A stretch of 64,000 bases of DNA from a virus. Below are positions 34,141 to 43,333 of this stretch, one piece after another (position 1 is the first letter of the stretch; every line of letters starts with the position of its first letter). The stretch spans positions 45,606-109,605 of the IMG/VR virus record IMGVR_UViG_3300003322_000327. The stretch is one strand, 5' to 3'. Below the pieces are notes generated by a model. The model saw nothing but the letters and a program-made list of their open reading frames with translations, did no database searches and had not been told where the DNA came from. A program made the translations under genes and the position numbers.

Positions 34141-35153
34141 CGCTGACTGAAGTCAAGGGTCTGCTGACCCGTCTCGGCTTCACCGAGCTGAGCCTCGTCA
34201 AGTCCGACGAAGCAGCCCGCACCTACACCTTCCAGTTCAAGCAGTTCAATCCCAAGCTCATGAAGTCGAAGCCGACGATGGCTGCGAAGGGCTCGGTCGC
34301 TATCTGGGAACTGGAAGACGTCGGCAAGATCGGCGTCAGCCCATCGAACCAGGTGGTCCGGTTCATCGATGCAGGCAAGCGCACGCAGGTCCCGAAGGCC
34401 GATGACTCGCACCTGTCACGAGCAACAGCTGTGCCGGAAGAGCTGGAGCAGCAGTTCCAGAAGGCGGTCATCAACCCAGGCAAGCGCGTCCAGTTCATGA
34501 AGAACCTGTGGACGTTCTACAACCGCGAGAAGTTCGGCGGTCGCATGGAGATGCCGGCCCTGAAAACTTCGAACACGGGCGCTCCGAAAGGCACTCGCAT
34601 GTTCCATCGTGGAGGTCCGCACTTCACGACTGGTATGATCTGGGTCGCCGAGTACATGTGGAATGCACGGCTGCCGTTCTTTCTCGAACTCTTTCTTCAC
34701 GAGATGTGCCACCAAGCGGTGTGGGACCTGGACCGGATTCTCGATCGAACGGAGCAAGGGCACGGCAAGGACTGGCAGCGCCGGATGACCCACGTCGGCC
34801 TCGATCCCCGCCGCTTCGATCCGACCGACAACCAGGAGTACACGACTGGCCTGTCCAAGGCTCAGGAAGAAGAGAAGCGAACCGACCTGTACGGTCCATC
34901 CGCTGACCCAGCAAGCCTGAAGCACCTGCGACGCATGACCCAGTTCGAGCCCGGTGACTGCTTCATGCTCATCTACGGTCGTCTGGTCAAGGGCTATCTG
35001 CGGACCAGCGGTCGCAGCTTCACCTTCACGTTCCGACGCCACGACTCAGGCAACCTGACGGGTCTCGCGTACCCGAGCCTCAAGTCGTTCGAAGAGGAAG
35101 CGTTGCCGAACCTCTACCACTACCCAAAGGGACGCACAGTCCCGAAGGACTGA
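34137..35153 (+). CDS. SprT-like zinc metalloprotease
   Basis: 338 residues. The zinc site HEMCH (about 187-191, with Glu as general base) and the downstream GHGKDWQRRM (third ligand) match SprT/Spartan-type proteases; SprT-like proteins are linked to DNA-protein crosslink repair. About 115 residues precede the domain and about 80 beta-rich residues follow (FTFTFRRHDSGNLTG). It overlaps the Nudix gene as ATGA. The role may be to remove host proteins from phage DNA (inference). Confidence 0.78.
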   Translation: MTLTEVKGLLTRLGFTELSLVKSDEAARTYTFQFKQFNPKLMKSKPTMAAKGSVAIWELEDVGKIGVSPSNQVVRFIDAGKRTQVPKADDSHLSRATAVPEELEQQFQKAVINPGKRVQFMKNLWTFYNREKFGGRMEMPALKTSNTGAPKGTRMFHRGGPHFTTGMIWVAEYMWNARLPFFLELFLHEMCHQAVWDLDRILDRTEQGHGKDWQRRMTHVGLDPRRFDPTDNQEYTTGLSKAQEEEKRTDLYGPSADPASLKHLRRMTQFEPGDCFMLIYGRLVKGYLRTSGRSFTFTFRRHDSGNLTGLAYPSLKSFEEEALPNLYHYPKGRTVPKD

Positions 35154-35154
35154 G

Positions 35155-36636
35155 ATGAAAAAGCTCTACGTCTTCACCAAGACCGGCGCCGACATCACGA
35201 ACCAGTTCAGTCCTGAGCTGAACACGGGCGAGACCGTCACGTCGATCACCGTCGGCGCCGTGACTCCGGCTTCGGCCTCCGCACCGAGCCTCACGATCTC
35301 GAGTGGCAACAGCGTGCCGGTCCTGTTCACCATCACCGGTGGAGCCACGGGCTTCACTTTCGGCTGGCCCCTGACCTTCGTGACGAACCAGCGCACGTTC
35401 GTCCTCACCGTCGCTTGCAACGTCCTGTCCGACTCGTTCGACCCGTATCCGAATGCAGACCCGGGCTCGTACCAGGACATGGTCGGCCCCATCGAGGCCG
35501 GCAAGACTGCGGTCTCCACTGCCTTCTTCCCTCTCCCGACCTCGATCAACCCGCAAGGCGGCTACGTGATCTGGGAGCTGCTGGACACGCAAGGCACCGT
35601 CTGGTCGGCGGGTAACGCCTTCGAACTCAAGATCATCGCCAACGGTGTGTCGAACACTGTGATGGCAAAGTCGCTGGTCAACGTTCCGGCTCAGATTCCT
35701 CCCAGCCCTGACGCCCCGTACCAGCTGCGGACGACCCTGATCCTGCCTTCGGGTCAGCGCGTGCCGCAGTTCGAAGCCATCACGGTCACGGGCTTCCCTA
35801 CCATCCAGCTTGGCGCCCAGGACTCGATCGAGATGCAGGGCGATCCTGCGACCGTCAGCCTCGTCACCGAGAAGCTGTACCAGAACTACGTGATCGAGAT
35901 CCGTCAAGGCGGTCAAGTGTTGGCGACCATGCCAGTCTCGGGCGCCGAGAAGATCGCCAACGGCTACTTCGTGGCTGCGACGATCGACACGACGAACATG
36001 CCAGCCACGTTCATCCCATACCAGATCAACTGGAAGTTCTGGGACGTGCCAGCGCAGACGTTCCGCATCACAGCCGACCTGTGGATCGCCACCGACTCGA
36101 TGCTCCAGGCCTGTGAAGATGTCAAGTCGAAGGTCAACAAGGCGCGCACCACCCTGTACGGTACGGAGGACTCGCAGTTCCCGTCGACCGAGATCATGAA
36201 GTGGCTGCGTCGCGGCATGGACTACTTCAACGGCTTTCAGGGTCAGTTCTCGTCTTTCACGATGACAAACGCCCTGGGTCCGGTCCGTGAGTACTGGCTG
36301 CTGTGCGCCGAGAAGGCCGCACTCGAGGCCCAGTACCTGATGGAAGGTGAAAAGGCCTTCAACTTCGCGGGTGCCGGCATCAGTCTCGACGTCGATCGCA
36401 CTTCCTACCTCGACAACATGGCATCGAAGATCCAGTCCGTCCTGGACTCGGACCTCAAGCCCTTGAAGGTGAATTTGATCATCAAGGGCAACACCAACGG
36501 AGACGGGTCGGGTCCGAACAAGGATGGTAACTTCGGTGCCCTCCAGCGTGGAGCAATGGGTGCAGTCGGTATCACCATCAGTCCCGCCTCCCTCTACGGC
36601 GGTGTCATCGGTGGTTACGGTCTGCCATACATCTAA
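35155..36636 (+). CDS. Probable virion structural protein
   Basis: 493 residues, dominated by beta strands with Ser/Thr-rich segments, then a helical region (about 325-440: MLQACEDVKSKVNKARTTLY, EYWLLCAEKAALEAQYLMEG) and a Gly-rich tail (YGGVIGGYGLPYI). This mix is usual for tail, neck or fibre-type virion proteins. No specific family is claimed. It ends a transcription block: a promoter-like box and terminator hairpin follow. Confidence 0.65.
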   Translation: MKKLYVFTKTGADITNQFSPELNTGETVTSITVGAVTPASASAPSLTISSGNSVPVLFTITGGATGFTFGWPLTFVTNQRTFVLTVACNVLSDSFDPYPNADPGSYQDMVGPIEAGKTAVSTAFFPLPTSINPQGGYVIWELLDTQGTVWSAGNAFELKIIANGVSNTVMAKSLVNVPAQIPPSPDAPYQLRTTLILPSGQRVPQFEAITVTGFPTIQLGAQDSIEMQGDPATVSLVTEKLYQNYVIEIRQGGQVLATMPVSGAEKIANGYFVAATIDTTNMPATFIPYQINWKFWDVPAQTFRITADLWIATDSMLQACEDVKSKVNKARTTLYGTEDSQFPSTEIMKWLRRGMDYFNGFQGQFSSFTMTNALGPVREYWLLCAEKAALEAQYLMEGEKAFNFAGAGISLDVDRTSYLDNMASKIQSVLDSDLKPLKVNLIIKGNTNGDGSGPNKDGNFGALQRGAMGAVGITISPASLYGGVIGGYGLPYI

Positions 36637-36642
36637 CCAAAA

Positions 36643-36652
36643 CGATAAATAG
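36643..36652 (+). promoter_or_regulatory. Promoter-like box CGATAAATAG
   Basis: The closest match in the window to the T4 late box TATAAATA (GATAAATA). It lies after the preceding stop codon and 65 bases before the glycosyltransferase GTG. If transcription starts about 10 bases downstream, the hairpin at 36662 would form at the very 5' end of the RNA. Confidence 0.55.
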
Positions 36653-36661
36653 ATGTCCAAT

Positions 36662-36682
36662 AAGGTCCCTCGCGGACCTTTT
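36662..36682 (+). terminator. Rho-independent terminator or 5' leader hairpin
   Basis: Stem AAGGTCC (36662-36668) and GGACCTT (36674-36680), 5-base loop CTCGC, followed by TT. By form it is a short intrinsic terminator for the preceding virion gene. Its position just downstream of the CGATAAATAG box is unusual. Confidence 0.65.
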
Positions 36683-36716
36683 GGCGCCTCTTCAACCCTT
36701 TCGTCTAGGAACCAAA

Positions 36717-37835
36717 GTGACCAATCACCACAAGCGGAAGCCCCGCGTCCTCTTTGTCCTCAAGACCCGACCGTCGGGTCCCTACGGCTCCTGGGGTTAC
36801 AGCGCCAACGGCGGCCTGCTCGACTCCGGCATGAGCGTCTCGGTCCGTCAGATGGTCATCGCCCTCGAACGTCTCGGCTTCGAAGCCAAGCTGGTCCAGG
36901 TGCAGGACAACAACTTCATACACCAGGAGGTCGTCAGCTACGAACCGACTCACGTCATCATCGAAGGCTTCTGGGTCGTCCCTGCCAAGTTCAAGATCCT
37001 GGCGGCGATGAACCCCGAGATCGAGTGGATGGTTCGTTGCCATTCCAACACCGAGTTCCTGGCCCACGAAGGCACGGTCTTCGGCTGGGCGCTCGACTAC
37101 CTGGAAGGCGGCATCACCGTCGGCTTTAACAGCCCCGAAGCCGAACGTGAAGTGCGCGAGCTCGTGCGCGATGCAGAGGTCGAGCGTCCGGGCCGCATCG
37201 TCTACGTGCCCAACTACTACGACTTCGAGGCCAACCTCTGCTGGCACATGGAGCTCATGCGCAAGCTCCGCATCAAGCACTCGAAGCCGAAGAAGATGGG
37301 CGAGTTTCACGTCGGCTGCTTCGGCGCCGTCCGTCCGCTGAAGAATCACATGAACCAGGCTCTGGCTGCCCTCAAGGTCGCGGCCCGGATGGGTCTCCAG
37401 CTCCGGTTCTACATCAACGCCAACCGCGTCGAGAATCAGGGCGATGCGCTGCTCCGCAGCCTCCGATCCCTGTTCGAGCGCATGAAACCGCACGAGCTGG
37501 TGGAGGTCCCGTGGCAAGAGCACGCCGACTTCATGAAGACCCTGAACTCTATGGACATGGTCAGCCAGGTCTCGATGTCCGAGACCTTCAACATCGTGCT
37601 GGCCGACTCCGTTGCGTCCGGCATCCCTGTCGTCGGCGCCAACATCCCCTGGCTCGATCGTGAGTACCTGGTGAAGGACCCGACTGACGTGACTGAGATC
37701 GCGCGCGTCATGCATCACACCTGGCTCAAGTCGGGCAACAACTCGGTGCAGGATCGTCAGCGTCGCACGCTCTCGAACTACGTGACGAAGAGCCTGGTCC
37801 TCTGGGCGAACTATCTCGAAGGCCGCCCGGCCTGA
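36717..37835 (+). CDS. GT4-type glycosyltransferase
   Basis: 372 residues from GTG 36717 (AGGAACC upstream); a longer TTG reading would pass through the terminator hairpin and is rejected. Two Rossmann-like halves: an N-terminal RVLFVLKTRPSGPYGSWGYS donor/acceptor loop, then HVGCFGAVRPLKNH, and a C-terminal SMSETFNIVLADSVASGIPV block equivalent to the E-x7-E/D donor-sugar site. The acceptor is unknown; candidates are modified DNA bases, a virion protein or host surface sugars. It precedes nrdA by 20 bases. Confidence 0.78.
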   Translation: MTNHHKRKPRVLFVLKTRPSGPYGSWGYSANGGLLDSGMSVSVRQMVIALERLGFEAKLVQVQDNNFIHQEVVSYEPTHVIIEGFWVVPAKFKILAAMNPEIEWMVRCHSNTEFLAHEGTVFGWALDYLEGGITVGFNSPEAEREVRELVRDAEVERPGRIVYVPNYYDFEANLCWHMELMRKLRIKHSKPKKMGEFHVGCFGAVRPLKNHMNQALAALKVAARMGLQLRFYINANRVENQGDALLRSLRSLFERMKPHELVEVPWQEHADFMKTLNSMDMVSQVSMSETFNIVLADSVASGIPVVGANIPWLDREYLVKDPTDVTEIARVMHHTWLKSGNNSVQDRQRRTLSNYVTKSLVLWANYLEGRPA

Positions 37836-37855
37836 CCCGATCATCTCCAACTGAC

Positions 37856-40228
37856 ATGGAAAACCCACACATGGACAAGACCGAAAACTCCGCTGCAGCC
37901 GTGATCGCTGACGCCGCCTCGAGTGCGGCCTCGGCGCCCAAGCCTGTGAGTAAGGATCGCGTGACCAAGCGCGACGGAAGCTTGCAAGAGAGGGACATCA
38001 ACAAGATCCACGCGGTGATCGAGTGGGCAGTCAACGGCGACGAGAACATGCCCCCGATCAAGGGCGTGTCGGTCGCCGATATCGAGGCCAACGCAGAGCT
38101 GCAGTTCTTCGACAAGATGAAGACCAGCCAGATCCACGATGCGCTCATCGCATCGGCGCGCGACCTCATCTCCGAGGACAACCCGAACTACGACCACGTG
38201 GCAGCCCGCCTCGTCTGGTTCAAGGTCCGCAAGGAAGCGTTCGGACAGAACCATCCGCCGCACCTGAGCTACGTGATCGCCAAGAACATCCAGAAGAAGT
38301 TCTACGATCCGGCCATCCTGGAGCTCTACAGCGAAGACGAGATCGACCAGCTGAACCGCATGATCGATCACCGGCGTGACGACCTGTTCCGCTACGCCGG
38401 CGCGGAGCAGATGCGACTCAAGTACCTGTGCCAGAACCGCAAGACTCGCAAGCCGACCGAGAGCTTCCAGTTCCCCTATCTCATGGTCGCTGCCACGCTG
38501 TGCGCTCTGGAGCCGCGCGAGACTCGCATGAAGGCGGTCAAGGACTACTACGACGCGATCTCGACGCACAGCCTGTCAGAGCCGACTCCGGTCATGGCCG
38601 GTGTTCGTACCCTGATCAAGCAGTTCAGCTCGTGCGTCGTCATCTCGGCCGGCGACAGCCTCGACTCAATCGAACGCGCGGGCACTGCGATCCTGAAGTA
38701 TGCGAGCCGCAAGGCCGGCATCGGCATCGACGGTGGGCGCATCCGTGGCGTCGGCCAACCGATCCGTGGTGGCGAGGCCATCAGCACCGGCCAGATCCCG
38801 TTCATCAAGAAGTTCAACGGTGACCTGAAGTCCAGTGCCCAAGGCGGCGTCCGCGGCGCCAGTGCCACCTACAACTACATGTTCTGGCACATCGAGTGGG
38901 AATCCCTCATCGAGCTCAAGAACGAGAAGGGCACCGACGAGACCCGTGTCCGCACTCTGGACTACGTGCCGGCCTTCAACAAGCTGTTCTTCGATCGCTG
39001 GATCGCCGACCAGGACATCACGCTCTTCAGTCCCGAGGAAGTGCCCGACCTCTACACCGCCTTCTACAGCCCGGACATCGACAAGTTTATCCGGCTGTAC
39101 GAGAAGTACGAGGCCGACCCGAAGATCACGAAGCGCCGCATCGCCGCATCCGAGATGGCGCAGAAGTTCATCCTCGAGCGCTTCGAGACCGGTCGCGTCT
39201 ACTGCATGTTCGCCGACACGGTCAACACGCAGACGCCGTTCCTGGAGGCGGTGACCAGCACCAATCTGTGCGTCGAGATCTGCCTCGCAACCGTCCCGGT
39301 CAGCGCCGAAGATCACAGCATCGGCCGCATCGCCCTCTGCACACTGGGCGCCATCAACCTGGGCAAGGTCGATCTCTCGACCCAGGAAGGCAAGGACGAA
39401 CTGCGTCGTGTCTGCCGCATCGCAGTCAGGACCAAGGACAACCTCCTGTCGTACCAGGACTATCCGCTCGAAGAAGCCAGGCTCGCGGTCGAGGAGTACC
39501 GGCCGCTCGGCATCGGCGTCATCGGCTTCGCGCACTGGCTGGTCAAGAACAACCTACGCTGGGGCGAGGCCAATACGATCGCCAAGGTCAACGAGCTGTA
39601 CGAGCACATCAGCTACTACCTGATCGAAGCCTCGGTCGAGCTGGCCGAAGAGCGTGGTCCGTGCAAGAAGCGCACGAAGTACAGCGACGGCTGGTTCCCG
39701 TGGGAAGACTCGAAGATCGTTCTTCCGAAGACCCTCGACTGGGAAGCGCTGCGCAAGCGCATGAAAGCTGCGGGTGGTACGCGCAATGCGACCCTCATGG
39801 CCGGCATGCCTTCGGAGACGAGCTCGCAGCTGGCGAACGAGACCAACGGGGCCGAGCCGCCGAAGAGCTTGGTGACGACGAAGGACTCGAAGGACGGATC
39901 TCTGCCACAAGTGGTCCCGGACTTCGCGAAGTACAACCACCTGTACGAGACGCAGTGGCAAGTCGATCCGATCGCGTACTTGAAGACACTGGCGCCGCAA
40001 CAGCACTATTACGATCAAGCGATCTCGATCAACAACAGCTTCGATCCGCAGCTGATGAAGCGGGACGAGAAGAGTGACAAGGTGCTGCTGTCGAACTTCG
40101 CACACATCTTCAATCTCATGTACAACCTGGGCTTCAAGACCGCGTACTACTCGAACGTGCGCAAGCCCGAGTCGATGGACGCCGAGACCGAGGACGACGG
40201 CTGCGAATCCGGCGCCTGCAAGATTTGA
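37856..40228 (+). CDS. nrdA: NrdA, class Ia ribonucleotide reductase large subunit
   Basis: 790 residues. An N-terminal ATP-cone (VTKRDGSLQERDINKIH onward, about 38-125) indicates dATP/ATP overall-activity control. Catalytic features: FSSCVVISAGDS and ALCTLGAIN (redox cysteine pair), NLCVEI (thiyl radical Cys), the radical-transfer tyrosines in KTAYYSNVRKP, and C-terminal CESGAC for re-reduction by thioredoxin/glutaredoxin. It reduces NDPs to dNDPs for phage DNA synthesis and pairs with NrdB directly downstream. ATG 37871 is an alternative start. Confidence 0.96.
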   Translation: MENPHMDKTENSAAAVIADAASSAASAPKPVSKDRVTKRDGSLQERDINKIHAVIEWAVNGDENMPPIKGVSVADIEANAELQFFDKMKTSQIHDALIASARDLISEDNPNYDHVAARLVWFKVRKEAFGQNHPPHLSYVIAKNIQKKFYDPAILELYSEDEIDQLNRMIDHRRDDLFRYAGAEQMRLKYLCQNRKTRKPTESFQFPYLMVAATLCALEPRETRMKAVKDYYDAISTHSLSEPTPVMAGVRTLIKQFSSCVVISAGDSLDSIERAGTAILKYASRKAGIGIDGGRIRGVGQPIRGGEAISTGQIPFIKKFNGDLKSSAQGGVRGASATYNYMFWHIEWESLIELKNEKGTDETRVRTLDYVPAFNKLFFDRWIADQDITLFSPEEVPDLYTAFYSPDIDKFIRLYEKYEADPKITKRRIAASEMAQKFILERFETGRVYCMFADTVNTQTPFLEAVTSTNLCVEICLATVPVSAEDHSIGRIALCTLGAINLGKVDLSTQEGKDELRRVCRIAVRTKDNLLSYQDYPLEEARLAVEEYRPLGIGVIGFAHWLVKNNLRWGEANTIAKVNELYEHISYYLIEASVELAEERGPCKKRTKYSDGWFPWEDSKIVLPKTLDWEALRKRMKAAGGTRNATLMAGMPSETSSQLANETNGAEPPKSLVTTKDSKDGSLPQVVPDFAKYNHLYETQWQVDPIAYLKTLAPQQHYYDQAISINNSFDPQLMKRDEKSDKVLLSNFAHIFNLMYNLGFKTAYYSNVRKPESMDAETEDDGCESGACKI

Positions 40229-40238
40229 AGGAACAACG

Positions 40239-41306
40239 ATGCAACCTCTTCACACTACCCCAACGCGACTCTTCTTCGACCCGGCCGGCAAGTCGATCGC
40301 GCGCTATGACAAGCCGCTGTTCCCGATCTTCGACAAGCTGAACAAGCGTATGCGGAGCTTCAACTGGGAGCCCGAAGTCGTGCCCATGGCCGGCGAGCGT
40401 CGATCGTTCAACGCCATGACCGATGCAGAGCAGTTCATCTTCACGTCTGGCCTTCAGCGTGCGATCATGCTGGACACGAAGCAGGGCGAGGAGCCGGTGC
40501 AGGTCTTCGGCGCCCATTGCACGGACCCGAGCCTGAGCAACTGCATCACGACCTGGCAGCTGTTCGAGGGCATCCACAGCGAGTCCTACACGCACATCCT
40601 GCAGAACGTGTACCCGGACGGCGGCCAGGCCGTGGTCGATCAGATCCCGAGCATCCGTGCCATCACGGAATGCGCGGAAGCGATCTCCGACGCCTACGAT
40701 CGCATGAAGGCGAACCCGACGAAGGAGAACCTGTACCTGGCGCTGATCGAAGCCAACGCGCTGGAGGCCCTGCGTTTCTTCAACTTCTTCGCCACGGTCT
40801 TCAACTTCAAGAAGCGCATGCTGGTGCCGGGCTCGGGTGACGTCGTGAAGCTGATCGCTCGTGACGAGAACATCCACCTGAGCCTGGTGATGCACATCCT
40901 CAGGTGCCTGCCTCGCAACGATCCGGAGTTCGTCGAGATCATCGGCGACAACCGCGAGCGCGCGCTGCAGATCTACCGCAAAGCCAGCGAGCAAGAGAAG
41001 CAGTGGGCTGCCTACCTGTTCTCGCAAGGTCCGATCATGGGCCTGAACGAAGGCATCCTCTGCGAGCACATCGACTACCGCGAGATCAAGGCCACGAATG
41101 GCGCCGGTCTGACGACCAAGAAGCTGCCGAAGCTGAACATCAGCTACATGGCCGAGTACGTGGACAACAGCGACAAGGTGCAGGGTGCTCCGCAGGAAGA
41201 CGGCGCGCTCGAGTACCTGAGCGCGGCTTCTCTGTTCAACGACATGAGCACGTGGAAGCCGAAGCTGACCGGCAAGCTGTCGCTCGAAGACCTGGTGGCA
41301 GCATGA
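40239..41306 (+). CDS. nrdB: NrdB, class Ia ribonucleotide reductase small subunit
   Basis: 355 residues from ATG 40239 with AAGGAACAACG upstream; the frame extends into nrdA and is ignored there. Iron and radical residues appear in EGIHSESYTHIL (Glu, His and the candidate radical Tyr), EALRFFNFF and RDENIHLSL. It generates the tyrosyl radical for NrdA. No intron, intein or homing gene interrupts either subunit. Confidence 0.95.
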   Translation: MQPLHTTPTRLFFDPAGKSIARYDKPLFPIFDKLNKRMRSFNWEPEVVPMAGERRSFNAMTDAEQFIFTSGLQRAIMLDTKQGEEPVQVFGAHCTDPSLSNCITTWQLFEGIHSESYTHILQNVYPDGGQAVVDQIPSIRAITECAEAISDAYDRMKANPTKENLYLALIEANALEALRFFNFFATVFNFKKRMLVPGSGDVVKLIARDENIHLSLVMHILRCLPRNDPEFVEIIGDNRERALQIYRKASEQEKQWAAYLFSQGPIMGLNEGILCEHIDYREIKATNGAGLTTKKLPKLNISYMAEYVDNSDKVQGAPQEDGALEYLSAASLFNDMSTWKPKLTGKLSLEDLVAA

Positions 41307-41596
41307 ACGCGCCATGGATGCCCGATGATTCGAAGCGGCGCATCGTCTGTGCCGCTGTGAAGTTCAAGGACGGCCTGATCGTGGGCCCCAGGCACTACGA
41401 CGATGTCATGCGCGCTCAGTACCACGCGTTCGGCTTCACCGCAACCGAGGACGATGGAGTACAGGGTTTCATCGATCAGTTCGGTACCTTTCACGATCGC
41501 AAGGCCGCGTTCGTGATCGCTCAGCGCCAGGATCAGATCCGTCATAAAAGCGGACACCCTGACTCGAAGGAACTTTTCTCAGAGGACCTCTACTAG
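41303..41596 (+). CDS. Conserved-type phage protein of unknown function
   Basis: 97 residues overlapping nrdB by 4 bases (ATGA). The pattern RIVCAAVKFKDGLIVGPRHY, then FGTFHDRKAAFVIAQR and a terminal ELFSEDLY is one I associate with small phage-encoded proteins of unknown function in many myophages. No catalytic motif is known. Confidence 0.65.
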   Translation: MNAPWMPDDSKRRIVCAAVKFKDGLIVGPRHYDDVMRAQYHAFGFTATEDDGVQGFIDQFGTFHDRKAAFVIAQRQDQIRHKSGHPDSKELFSEDLY

Positions 41597-41613
41597 AGGC
41601 GAAGGAGTTCAAG

Positions 41614-41961
41614 ATGACCGACGATACCCAACCCGAAGCTTCGTCCGTGACGACGCGCACGGTGTCGAAGACCGAGACCGTGGTCGAGCCACCCCACCAC
41701 GTGAGTCTCGCCCTGGCAACCATGACCGCGCTGTGGGACTGGTTCGACAAGCGCGATGTCGAGAAGCACCTGGTGGCATTCCTGACACTGGTCGTCAGCT
41801 ACCAGGTGATCTGCTGGTCGATGGGCTACGCCGATCGCAACCACGAGCGCACGGGCACCGACATCAGTCTGGTGCTGGCTGCCATCAACGTTCCGATCAC
41901 TGCCTTCCAGGCCGCGATCGTCAAGTGGTACTTCTCGGCACGGACCGGCACCTCGGAGTGA
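41614..41961 (+). CDS. Small membrane protein, two predicted TM helices
   Basis: 115 residues with GAAGGAG upstream. A polar N-terminus (1-45) is followed by hydrophobic helices at about 53-72 (HLVAFLTLVVSYQVICWSMG) and 85-105 (ISLVLAAINVPITAFQAAIV). It could be a holin-like or inner-membrane protein. No endolysin lies beside it, so the lysis role is only a possibility. Confidence 0.6.
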   Translation: MTDDTQPEASSVTTRTVSKTETVVEPPHHVSLALATMTALWDWFDKRDVEKHLVAFLTLVVSYQVICWSMGYADRNHERTGTDISLVLAAINVPITAFQAAIVKWYFSARTGTSE

Positions 41962-41965
41962 GATC

Positions 41966-42304
41966 ATGAAGTTCAGAATTGCAGAAAGTCGTGAAGAGCT
42001 CGTGGCTGCAGTCGGAGGTGCTGACGTGCTGAACAGCATCAAGACCAGCAATCGGTACAGCGCCGAGCGCGGTCATTCGATCACAGTCAAGGGCAAGCAG
42101 GTGCTGTTCGATCCGAAGCCCGAGATTCCGGATCGGCAGCCGCTGCTGGTGTGGAATGCAGATCGCGGGCCAGTCTTGCTATGTGCCGACGAGTACGACA
42201 CGCTGACTCGCATCACGCCGCTCGAAGCCCTGCTTTACCGAGCTGGTCATCTCTCCCTGGACCAGTTGAACAAGCAGTACAACTGCAGCGACTGTCAGGG
42301 TTGA
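41966..42304 (+). CDS. Unknown protein
   Basis: 112 residues, 4 bases after the membrane-protein gene. Alpha/beta, with a C-terminal C-x2-C (NCSDCQG). No domain recognised. Confidence 0.6.
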   Translation: MKFRIAESREELVAAVGGADVLNSIKTSNRYSAERGHSITVKGKQVLFDPKPEIPDRQPLLVWNADRGPVLLCADEYDTLTRITPLEALLYRAGHLSLDQLNKQYNCSDCQG

Positions 42305-42317
42305 ACAGGTCAATTTT

Positions 42318-42617
42318 ATGGCTACGCGACGCCCCACCTTCACTCGCCGCCGTGCCAACGGCACTGCCCGCATCAAGCGCGACTCATACTCGAACTCGAC
42401 GACAAGCTGGTGGGACATTCGCAAGGAAGTCTTCGAGCGTGACGACAAGAAGTGTCAGTCTCGAATCGGTGGTCGTCCTTGCCTCAAGCCCGGAGTCGAT
42501 GTGCATCACATCATTCCGTTGTCGAGAGGCGGTACGACCACCAAAGGTAACCTCATCACGGTGTGCGAAGCCTGCCATCAAGCACGGCATCGTCACCAGC
42601 TGAAAGGACGACCATGA
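42318..42617 (+). CDS. HNH endonuclease
   Basis: 99 residues. The HNH core is DVHHIIPLSRGGTTTKGNLI (about 62-81) followed by CEACHQARH, with C-x-n-C pairs (CQSRIGGRPC) giving the zinc site. The N-terminus is basic. It may be a free-standing homing endonuclease or a terminase-associated nuclease; the terminase is not nearby. The start lies in an unusual AATTTTATG context with no clear ribosome site. Confidence 0.88.
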   Translation: MATRRPTFTRRRANGTARIKRDSYSNSTTSWWDIRKEVFERDDKKCQSRIGGRPCLKPGVDVHHIIPLSRGGTTTKGNLITVCEACHQARHRHQLKGRP

Positions 42618-42721
42618 AACTCCAAGCCAAGACCAGGCTCCAGGCCACCATCGGGCACATCGACAAGATGGCCAACTTCGCCGAGCAAGCCAAGGGCTGG
42701 AATCACAAGGGCACGAAATGA
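42614..42721 (+). CDS. 35-residue CTS-like mini-protein
   Basis: A reading frame of 35 residues starting MKLQAKTRLQA, with ATGA overlaps on both sides (HNH stop at its start, next gene's ATG at its end) and AAAGGACGACC as ribosome site. The shared peptide is a third of the protein; the rest (TIGHIDKMANFAEQAKGWNH plus KGTK) is a short helix. Exact overlaps and the conserved DNA start make translation likely. Possibly a packaged peptide. Confidence 0.6.
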   Translation: MKLQAKTRLQATIGHIDKMANFAEQAKGWNHKGTK

Positions 42722-43332
42722 ATCTCCAAGCGAAGCAACGCCTGCTGGCGTCCTCAACCATCGACCCGGATGCGCAACCGCGTCAGGCCGACAACGCACT
42801 GCCGGTTTCCGTCGGCGCCGGAGTCGATGACGATTCGAAGACCGTGATCGAAACCGAACTCGGTGACGCGCGTCGAGGTCTCGAACGTGCCAAGGCTCAG
42901 GGCCACACCGACTCGGTGACCGCCTACGAGAACCTGATCACCGAACTCGAGAAGGCGAACAGTCCGGTCATCGCCAATGACACGTCAGACATGGGCTCGC
43001 TGCCGATGTCGAATCCCGCGGATTCGCCGCTCGGTGATCCCGACACGGATGCCGAGCGTGTGGACAACATGATCGTTGGCGAAGAGCAGCCGTGTCTGAT
43101 CCAGCCGGAGCCGGGACCCGAAGATGTGCTCAAGCTCGACACGACGGCCAGCACCGAAGACCCGATCTCCGATGGCGCCGCCTACGACATGCTGATCGAC
43201 GGCGAGTCGGAAGAGGAAGCCGGTGAGCCCGTGGTGCAGGAGGTGACGAACAACGACGGTTCGATCGAACCCGATCCGACGCAGCCACTGCTGATCGACG
43301 ACGTTTCCGCCGGCCCACCCGTCATCAAGTAG
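42718..43332 (+). CDS. Acidic CTS-like unknown protein
   Basis: 204 residues starting MNLQAKQRLLA, then a very acidic, low-complexity body (many D, E, P, S; few aromatics), probably disordered apart from a helix at about 55-85 (DARRGLERAKAQGHTDSVTA). Acidic internal proteins are common in phage prohead cores. The nearby ATGA overlap couples it to the 35-residue gene. Confidence 0.7.
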   Translation: MNLQAKQRLLASSTIDPDAQPRQADNALPVSVGAGVDDDSKTVIETELGDARRGLERAKAQGHTDSVTAYENLITELEKANSPVIANDTSDMGSLPMSNPADSPLGDPDTDAERVDNMIVGEEQPCLIQPEPGPEDVLKLDTTASTEDPISDGAAYDMLIDGESEEEAGEPVVQEVTNNDGSIEPDPTQPLLIDDVSAGPPVIK

Positions 43333-43333
43333 A

